9,454 nucleotides of DNA, taken from Phycisphaera sp. (lineage in GTDB: Bacteria; Planctomycetota; Phycisphaerae; Phycisphaerales; Phycisphaeraceae). Position 1 is the stretch's first letter. The number at the start of each line of letters is the position of its first letter. This document shows positions 1-4,624 of the stretch, piece by piece. The stretch covers positions 1 to 9,454 of the forward strand of contig JARFRI010000053.1 in assembly GCA_029287335.1 (NCBI GenBank), written 5' to 3'. The notes below the pieces were generated by a model. It was not told the DNA's origin. It searched no databases and saw only the letters and a program-made list of their open reading frames with translations. The position numbers were made by a program, and so were the translations under genes.

Positions 1-393
1 CGTCACGACTTTTCGCAAGACATAACCGGCGACGACGCCGAGCTCGTGCATGGATAGCGAACCCGCGTCCTTTTCTTTAATCGATGCGATCGGTTCAACT
101 GATATCGTCACGACCTGGGCCTGGGCCGCCGCTTCTCGTGCGCCCAGGTCTTTGAGCAACGCGTTGAAGTCTTCCAGGAGTGGTTCTTGCTGATGCGTGG
201 CTTGGTAGGCCGCTTGGCCGGCGAACTCTTGGCGGACCAGCGACATCAACTGCATCGCTTGGGCGAGTTGATTCAATGCTGCAGGGTCGTCACGCAGCAC
301 GCGATCGAGCGATTCAACGCGGTCATCTGGCAGGTACCCAAGCAGGTAGGCCTCGATGACTTGCGGGTTTAGGCGGGGTTGATCATCGTGCAT
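1..393 (-). CDS. FecR/anti-sigma-like protein, N-terminal part (runs off window)
   Basis: An open frame of 131 codons runs from an ATG at 393 to the window edge without a stop. The product begins MHDDQPRLNPQVIEAYLLGY, continues LPDDRVESLDRVLRDDPAAL and then helical, Gln/Ala-rich sequence. The pattern of 'xxYLxGxLxxxxxxxLxxxLxxDPxxxxxL' is the usual N-terminus of FecR-like or anti-sigma proteins that sit beside planctomycete ECF sigma factors. No zinc-finger HxxxCxxC motif is present in the visible part, and no membrane segment is reached. The ATG lies inside the end of the sigma gene, with an 11-nt overlap, so translation is probably coupled. By family knowledge it should hold or modulate the sigma factor at the membrane. 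The C-terminal part (FecR, LamG or other) is outside the window, so the exact class is open. Confidence 0.72.
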   Translation of the reverse strand, partial: MHDDQPRLNPQVIEAYLLGYLPDDRVESLDRVLRDDPAALNQLAQAMQLMSLVRQEFAGQAAYQATHQQEPLLEDFNALLKDLGAREAAAQAQVVTISVEPIASIKEKDAGSLSMHELGVVAGYVLRKVVT

Positions 394-919
394 CGCGGCC
401 GCCCCCTTTCGATGCAAGTTTGGCTGTGACGCACTGCCGTAGGCTCGTGTGGGCCCGGGTGATCATCTGGTAGACGCTGCGGACGGGGCGGTTAGTCGTC
501 TGGGCGATCTCGGCGGGCTTCATGTTCTTGCCGTAGCGCATCGCCAGGGTGTCGCGCGATTTGTCGCCCAGCAGCTCGATGCACTGTCGAAGGGCTTTGA
601 CCTGCTGGGCGTGGCCGGCGTTGCGCTGATCGACCTGGACCGCGGCGAGCATATCCAGCACTTCGCTGCTGAGTTGAGCGGCCTGGTTCATCTTCTTACG
701 CCGGGCGGCAAGGCCCTGACGACGAAGTGATTCGTGCAGCCAGCCTTGCAGGTGCGTCTGGTCGTTGATCTGGTCGGCCTTTTGCAGCGCGAGCAGGCTG
801 ACTTCCTGCAGCACATCCTCGGCCAGGTCCGGGTCGCCGGTCACCACCCATGCGTAGCCATGCAGCCGGGGTCGGCTTTTCATGACAACGGACATGATCA
901 GATCGGGGGTGACGGGCAT
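383..919 (-). CDS. ECF-type RNA polymerase sigma factor
   Basis: A 178-residue sigma-70-family protein with only regions 2 and 4, as in extracytoplasmic-function sigma factors. Region 2 spans about residues 14-75, with the core-binding DLAEDVLQEVSLLALQ at 31-46 and the -10 recognition stretch HLQGWLHESLRRQ at 56-68. Region 4 spans about 110-163, with the helix-turn-helix around KPAEIAQTTNRPVRSVY (134-150). The sequence fits the planctomycete/verrucomicrobial ECF group. The frame can be extended to a GTG at 931, but I chose the ATG at 919 because GAGG lies six bases upstream of it, a good Shine-Dalgarno site that overlaps the GTG codon. It is the first gene of an operon with the FecR-like gene, which overlaps its stop codon. 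It should direct RNA polymerase to a small stress or signal regulon; the target promoters are unknown. Confidence 0.9.
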   Translation of the reverse strand: MPVTPDLIMSVVMKSRPRLHGYAWVVTGDPDLAEDVLQEVSLLALQKADQINDQTHLQGWLHESLRRQGLAARRKKMNQAAQLSSEVLDMLAAVQVDQRNAGHAQQVKALRQCIELLGDKSRDTLAMRYGKNMKPAEIAQTTNRPVRSVYQMITRAHTSLRQCVTAKLASKGGGRDAR

Positions 920-1254
920 AAAGGTCCTCACTAGTAAATGCGATGGATTAGATAATCACGACATGAATATGCCCATTTATGAGAAAATTGTTTTAATAAC
1001 GAGAAGGGGTTACTTCCCCCGTTTCGACGATAAGCCAACCGACGAGGAACAAGTGCTGCGGAAGTATGACTCGAACCCCGGAGGGCACATCGCACGCCAA
1101 GGCTACGTATCTTAGACCGATCGTCCCCACCCAATCGCGAAGTCCATCGAGAAAGAGCATCGTCCGTCAACGGGCTAAATAGCCTTTTGCGCTCGTTGGC
1201 GGCCCTTTTCCCCTTGGCCATGAAGCGTATCCATGAAATCCGCGACATGACCCA
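920..1254. other. Intergenic region, AT-rich patch upstream of sigma gene
   Basis: No convincing gene is seen. Bases 935-1000 are clearly richer in A and T than the rest of the window, which suits a promoter region for the minus-strand sigma operon, but I cannot pick reliable -35 and -10 boxes. A small inverted repeat, GGGG-TTACTT-CCCC, is at 1005-1018. On the plus strand, a 50-codon frame from the ATG at 963 to a TAG at 1115 has rare codons in its first half and no ribosome site, so it is discussed only as a finding. GGCT-AAAT-AGCC followed by TTTT near 1174-1190 resembles a weak terminator but its stem is too short to call. Confidence 0.4.
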
Positions 1255-1281
1255 TTGACTTTGGTCGACTTCGGATACAAT
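1255..1281 (+). promoter_or_regulatory. Sigma70-type promoter, candidate for the RRM gene
   Basis: TTGACT at 1255-1260 and TACAAT at 1276-1281 each match the sigma70 consensus at five of six positions. The spacer is 15 bases, shorter than the optimal 17, which lowers confidence. Transcription would begin near 1288 and run rightward. The next plus-strand gene is the RRM protein at 1783, so the promoter implies a leader of about 495 nt or a separate small RNA. Confidence 0.5.
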
Positions 1282-1287
1282 GCGTAC

Positions 1288-1782
1288 CTGCAGTCGCCGC
1301 CCGGTCGTAAATCGGGTCAGGCCAGGGCTGCACCAGCAGAACGACCTTTGCCTCGGAGTAACGACTCGCACCCTATCGAAAGCAGCTTCGCCAGCCAGGA
1401 CCACTACGGTGGGGCCTGCCACGAACGCCCTCTGCAACTGCTCCTTCCTTAGAAACGACAACCCCGCCCCCGCGAGCACCTGCCTGGGACACTTCGGCCG
1501 TGAGGCACGAGGATCAACAGGCCCGCCGCCCGCCTCTAGGTTGTTGAAGCATTCCACTGATAATCATATTCAACACCCGCACCGAGCAACCCCGTTTTGT
1601 TTAATGGTGTCGCCTGCCCAAACTGATTCAGATTGGGCTTATCGACACGAACCGAAGGATGCAAACAGGCATCCAACCAGAACCGAAGAGACGCGCTGAT
1701 GTCAGCACGACTCGAACACCCGAGCCCCGGTCTTCCGCCTTACTTGGCACGCCGGCCGCTCACGATTTAAGAAAGCAATCAG
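1288..1782 (+). promoter_or_regulatory. Long structured leader (or small RNA) before the RRM gene
   Basis: About 495 bases between the candidate promoter and the RRM start codon. No frame here looks coding: the open frames on both strands translate to Arg/Pro/Cys/His-rich low-quality sequence. Visible elements near the 3' end are a 23-bp imperfect palindrome at 1616-1638 (arms GCCCAAACTGA and TCAGATTGGGC, one mismatched pair), a hairpin at 1657-1674 (GGATGC, loop AAACAG, GCATCC), a hairpin CTCG-AACACC-CGAG near 1710-1725, and the direct repeat GAACCGAAG at 1649-1657 and 1680-1688. Long leaders are known for cold-induced RNA-chaperone mRNAs such as cspA and cyanobacterial rbp genes; that this leader acts the same way is inference. 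I found no RNase P, SRP, tmRNA or known riboswitch signature. Confidence 0.4.
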
Positions 1783-2121
1783 ATGAAACTTTACGTAGGC
1801 AACCTTAGCTTTAACACGACCCAAGAATCCCTCGAAGGTCTGTTCTCCAACTACGGCGAAATCCAAGAAGTCGCGATCGTCAACGACCGCGAAACCGGCC
1901 GACCACGCGGCTTCGCATTCGTCACCATGGATGACGAAGGCGCCAAGCAAGCCATCGAAGCCCTCAACGGCAACGAATTCGAAGGCCGTACCCTCAACAT
2001 CAACGAAGCACGCCCACGCGAAAACCGCGGTGGCGGCGGCGGCGGTGGTGGCTACGGTGGCGGCGGCGGTGGCAACCGTGGCGGCGGCAACCGTGGCGGC
2101 GGCGGCGGCGACCGTTGGTAA
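1783..2121 (+). CDS. Glycine-rich RRM-domain RNA-binding protein
   Basis: A 112-residue protein with one RNA recognition motif and a glycine/arginine tail. RNP2 is LYVGNL at residues 3-8 and RNP1 is RGFAFVTM at 42-49, with the aromatic residues that stack on RNA bases (Tyr4, Phe44, Phe46). The fold covers residues 1 to about 78 and ends at [10 protein letters not shown]. Residues 83-112 are almost only Gly, Asn and Arg, ending GGGGGDRW, like the RGG-type tails of cyanobacterial Rbp proteins. Such proteins bind single-stranded RNA in the cytoplasm and act as RNA chaperones, often cold-induced. The ATG at 1783 is the only start that gives an intact RNP2; only a weak purine-rich site (AAGAAAG) lies upstream. 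It has its own promoter candidate and a strong terminator, so it is probably monocistronic. Confidence 0.95.
   Translation: MKLYVGNLSFNTTQESLEGLFSNYGEIQEVAIVNDRETGRPRGFAFVTMDDEGAKQAIEALNGNEFEGRTLNINEARPRENRGGGGGGGGYGGGGGGNRGGGNRGGGGGDRW
2068..2091 (+). repeat. Tandem 12-bp repeat in the glycine-rich tail
   Basis: Two near-identical 12-bp units, GGTGGCAACCGT (2068-2079) and GGCGGCAACCGT (2080-2091), encode Gly-Gly-Asn-Arg twice. They sit in a wider run of GGC/GGT codons from about 2029 to 2112. The unit length is a multiple of three, so slippage would change tail length without a frameshift. Confidence 0.8.
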
Positions 2122-2161
2122 TTCAACCGGCCTTTAACCAGGCCGATTTGAAACAAAACAT

Positions 2162-2195
2162 AAAGACAGCCCCTGAAAAGGGGCTGTCTTTTCTT
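2162..2195 (+). terminator. Intrinsic terminator of the RRM gene
   Basis: A perfect 12-bp stem (AAAGACAGCCCC, loop TGAAAA, GGGGCTGTCTTT) is followed directly by TCTT, giving a T-rich run TTTTCTT. It lies 40 bases after the RRM stop codon. This is a classic rho-independent terminator for plus-strand transcription. Confidence 0.93.
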
Positions 2196-2242
2196 ATAAC
2201 GTATTGGCCTCGTAATTTGAAACCGCGCGATTGCAAATGGAA

Positions 2243-2268
2243 AATAGCCGCGACGCGTCGCGGCTATT
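2243..2268 (-). terminator. 26-bp perfect palindrome, probable minus-strand terminator
   Basis: The 13-base arm AATAGCCGCGACG is followed at once by its exact complement, centred between 2255 and 2256. Read on the minus strand, the stem is followed by TTCC, so the transcript carries ATTTTCC, a short U-run typical of a rho-independent terminator for the convergent PEP-CTERM/PLD genes. On the plus strand the following bases are GCGTG, which does not suit termination. It could instead be a protein-binding palindrome. Confidence 0.6.
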
Positions 2269-2303
2269 GCGTGATCAACCACGCAGTCTCAACTCGCGTT
2301 CGG

Positions 2304-2402
2304 TGACAATACGCCCTGTCATTTCAACCCCGAATCAAAACGACCCGGCGACGCGTGTGGAGCGTTGGGCCGGGCCTAACCGCAAACATGGGAGTACCCA
2401 TG
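2304..2402. other. Cluster of small inverted repeats between convergent genes
   Basis: Three stem-loops lie close together: TGACA/TGTCA at 2304-2321; CCCGGC/GCCGGG with inner ACGC/GCGT at 2344-2374; and CATGGG-AGTA-CCCATG at 2387-2402. On the minus strand the middle one is followed by TCGTTTTG, so it could act as an extra terminator downstream of the PLD gene. No gene was found in 2122-2467. I do not recognise a known RNA family here. Confidence 0.4.
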
Positions 2403-2467
2403 CAGGGCTGTGCGCATTTTATCAGGATCCAATCTCTAGAACTGCAAGCAGCGTCGTCGGGGTTGGA

Positions 2468-3073
2468 TTAGAGCTTGGGCTCTTCCAACGGCACCGGGCA
2501 GATATCCTTTCGGCCGCAGTTGGCGCAGGCGCCGCCCTCCCAGAGGTGATTGAAGTACTGGCTGACCGCGTCGATCATGTCGGGGCTGGTGGTCCAGACG
2601 CCCAGTTCGTGATTGCGGTTGACATCGGACTTGGCGCCCAGGCCGGCACCGGTGAGGTTCGCGCTGCCCAGGTACATCCGGTCCGCGTCGAGGATGACGG
2701 CCTTGGCGTGCAGGCGCGGGCAGCGGCGGAGCATGAGATTGGACGGAAGCTGGCCGTGCTTTTTGATGAGCTTTTTGAGTTCTTGAATGGCGGGGCCACT
2801 GGGGACGCCGGCGTGGAGGATGCGGACCTCGACGCCGCGCTGGGCGATGCGCGTGAGGTGCTCGAAGATGCTTGGCGGGGTGCTGCGTCGGCTTGGCGTC
2901 TTGCCCGGCTCGGGGACGAGGACGGTCTTGAGGTCGGCGGTGGCGATATCGACCGAGACCTTGGCTTTCAAGAGCCCATCGTAGATGACCCGGCGCAGGT
3001 GCTGGCCGTCCATGACGAGCTCGACTTGGCCGGTCGGGCTGCTGGTAAACGTAATGTCGTCGAGGTCACTCAC
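2468..3073 (-). CDS. Phospholipase D-fold (HKD) family protein with C-terminal Cys cluster
   Basis: A 201-residue protein with a single HKD motif: His122, Lys124 and Asp129 in LHAKAVILDADRMYLGSANL, followed by TGAG, the typical GSANLT continuation. PLD-superfamily enzymes use two such motifs, so a one-motif protein would act as a dimer, as in bacterial Nuc-type endonucleases. The N-terminal half gives the usual strands and helices (SVDIATADLK at 40-49; QRGVEVRILHAG at 78-89). The C-terminus holds Cys183, Cys186 and Cys192 in CANCGRKDICP, with His176 nearby, suggesting a metal-binding knuckle. No signal peptide or membrane segment is seen, so it is probably cytoplasmic. The start is a GTG at 3073 without a clear ribosome site; the frame stays open upstream into the preceding gene. 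That gene ends 37 bases away, so co-transcription is likely. Substrate (DNA, RNA or phospholipid) cannot be decided. Confidence 0.85.
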   Translation of the reverse strand: MSDLDDITFTSSPTGQVELVMDGQHLRRVIYDGLLKAKVSVDIATADLKTVLVPEPGKTPSRRSTPPSIFEHLTRIAQRGVEVRILHAGVPSGPAIQELKKLIKKHGQLPSNLMLRRCPRLHAKAVILDADRMYLGSANLTGAGLGAKSDVNRNHELGVWTTSPDMIDAVSQYFNHLWEGGACANCGRKDICPVPLEEPKL

Positions 3074-3110
3074 CGCAGGGGTATCGGCAGACTGACGAAC
3101 AAGCGATGAT

Positions 3111-4436
3111 TCATCGTCTCCGGCGCGAGAGGATCGCTGTGCCCGCGATCGTGATCAGCAGCAGCGAGCTGGGCTCGGGGATGGCATTTCTGTTGAGGTC
3201 GAGAATCATCTGACCTTCGAGGTTGTCGGACTGCGTAAAGTCGAAGTGGACGCGATCGATCAACCCGTCCGGGCCGGGCTCGCCCAGGTCCAATGTGCCG
3301 AACAACGCCTCGAGCCAGCCGGTGGTAATGAAGTCAGAGCCGATGATGAGCGGAATATCGGGGTGGATGTCGAGCACAATCATGCCGATGCCGTTGAAAG
3401 ACAGTTCGGTGTCTTCTTCGCCGAGGATGTTCAAACTGTCGAACCCGACCAGCGGGGCTTCTTGGATGCCATTGACGCCAGACACCTCGAGCGAGCCGCC
3501 GTCCACGAATGGCACGAAGACTTCGACATCCGGCGTACTCGGGTTGCTGTCATCGTCGATCAGTTGCATCTCGCCGAGGCCAAGGCCGACCGCCAGCCCC
3601 GATGAGATCACGCCGAGTTGTGCCCCGGTGTCGATGAGTGCATCGGTGACAATCGTTGTGTTGCCTTGCGAGACGGAGATGTTCGCGAAGGGGAGTGCCT
3701 CGTTGTTGGGTGCAATGATCGGGTTGCCGTCATAGGCGAAGGACTTGAGGTGCAAGGGGGCGTTGAAACGCAGTTGGTCAACCTCGGCGTCGGGGATCGT
3801 GGCGTCGCCGAGCGCCCCGAACTGCACGTCCATGTACAGGTTGTCGATTGAACCGGTATCAGGATCGAAATCACCCAGGCCGCCTGACCAGACCGTCTGG
3901 TCCAGCGTCGTCACGCGGTTGACCATCGCGGGCATGCCGAGGATGCCGGCAAAGCCGCCGAAGTTGGCGTCGGCATTCGCGAGCATCCGGACATCTTGAA
4001 GTTCAACGCTGTTGACCCCGTCTTTGGTCGCGACCAGGTCGTAGGGTGCCGAGAAATTCACCACTTGAACACCGCCGATACCTAGCTCTTCGATGGTTCC
4101 ATCCGTAAAGTTCACACCCGCAAGGGACAGTTCTGTGTAGGCGTTGGTGGAGGTAAACGTATCGATATTGATGAAGCTACCCCCCGCGATGAAGACGCCC
4201 GACGCGCCGGTGTCCAGCAGGAAGGGTTGTGACCAGATCGGGCCGATGGGTAGGTTGGTAATCGGGTCCAGCACCTGCAGATTGACCACCGGCTGGCTCA
4301 GCGCGATGTCGTTGCCACCGACCTCGATCGGGGATGCCGCACCCGCTCGCGCGGCGCTCGGCACCGCAGCGAGCAGGGATATCGTCGCTAAAAACAGGAA
4401 GAACCGTCGCGGGCCGTGTAAGTCGGTCAATCTCAT
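3111..4436 (-). CDS. PEP-CTERM surface protein with pepsin-like aspartyl protease motifs
   Basis: A 441-residue exported protein. A signal peptide covers about residues 1-31 (RRFFLFLATISLLAAVPSAARA). Two aspartyl-protease active-site motifs follow: LLDTGASG around Asp75 and LIDTGAQ around Asp269. Each has a matching hydrophobic-hydrophobic-Gly element, FAGILGMP at 162-169 and LIIGSDF at 363-369. Two such lobes in one chain match the bilobal pepsin plan rather than a single retropepsin lobe. The C-terminus is a PEP-CTERM sorting signal: PEP at 420-422, a hydrophobic helix, then SRRRR. In that system exosortase removes the helix and the protein goes to the surface or extracellular matrix. The middle is rich in Asp, Gly and Asn, as in secreted proteins. 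The ATG at 4436 gives a good signal peptide. Protease activity is inferred from motifs; a structural role is possible. Confidence 0.85.
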   Translation of the reverse strand: MRLTDLHGPRRFFLFLATISLLAAVPSAARAGAASPIEVGGNDIALSQPVVNLQVLDPITNLPIGPIWSQPFLLDTGASGVFIAGGSFINIDTFTSTNAYTELSLAGVNFTDGTIEELGIGGVQVVNFSAPYDLVATKDGVNSVELQDVRMLANADANFGGFAGILGMPAMVNRVTTLDQTVWSGGLGDFDPDTGSIDNLYMDVQFGALGDATIPDAEVDQLRFNAPLHLKSFAYDGNPIIAPNNEALPFANISVSQGNTTIVTDALIDTGAQLGVISSGLAVGLGLGEMQLIDDDSNPSTPDVEVFVPFVDGGSLEVSGVNGIQEAPLVGFDSLNILGEEDTELSFNGIGMIVLDIHPDIPLIIGSDFITTGWLEALFGTLDLGEPGPDGLIDRVHFDFTQSDNLEGQMILDLNRNAIPEPSSLLLITIAGTAILSRRRR

Positions 4437-4556
4437 CGCGTCTCGCAGGTAAGCAGTATGGGTTATATCCTAGTCGCTATCCCTCTCGATCCCAAGCAAA
4501 ATCCTGTGATCGCGTGGCGATCCATCGTTAAACGCGAAAAAGAAGCGGTTGGGAAC

Positions 4557-4584
4557 TTTGGGAAGGGCTCTCGCGTCGTATGAT
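4557..4584 (+). promoter_or_regulatory. Possible sigma70-type promoter for the propeller/LecA operon
   Basis: TTTGGG (4557-4562) and TATGAT (4579-4584) are separated by 16 bases, 41 bases before the ATG of the propeller gene. The -10 box is good and the -35 box is weak. It lies in the 188-base gap shared with the divergent PEP-CTERM gene, for which I could not pick a convincing promoter. Confidence 0.35.
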
Positions 4585-4624
4585 GGGTCTAAATAGTGCG
4601 GTTTCTCGATGAAGGGCGGTACAT

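Noticed and set aside
383..931. GTG at 931 as the sigma factor start
   Set aside because: The GTG overlaps the GAGG ribosome site that is well spaced for the ATG at 919, so the shorter form is preferred.
1005..1035. GTTTCGACG after GGGG, like a tmRNA 5' end
   Set aside because: No matching acceptor 3' end, tag reading frame or T-arm exists downstream.
1060..1085. TTCGAGTC on the minus strand, like a tRNA T-loop
   Set aside because: The flanking bases do not pair into a T-stem and no acceptor or anticodon arm is found. A second TTCGAGTC near 1706-1720 fails for the same reason.
1312..1345. GGTCAGGCC...AGCAG, like the conserved SRP RNA helix 8
   Set aside because: The GGAA tetraloop and symmetric stem are missing, so the match is only partial.
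931..1557. Minus-strand open frame of 208 codons upstream of the sigma gene
   Set aside because: Its translation is Arg/Ser/Cys-rich with no domain-like pattern; it overlaps the plus-strand promoter and leader, and shows no ribosome site.
1280..1699. Plus-strand open frame of 139 codons in the RRM leader
   Set aside because: Low-quality composition (Arg, Thr, Pro, His, Cys), no start signal, and no recognisable motif; better explained as noncoding leader.
2231..3109. Long plus-strand open frame of 292 codons opposite the PLD gene
   Set aside because: It is the antisense shadow of a gene with clear HKD motifs; GC-rich DNA often leaves such frames open.
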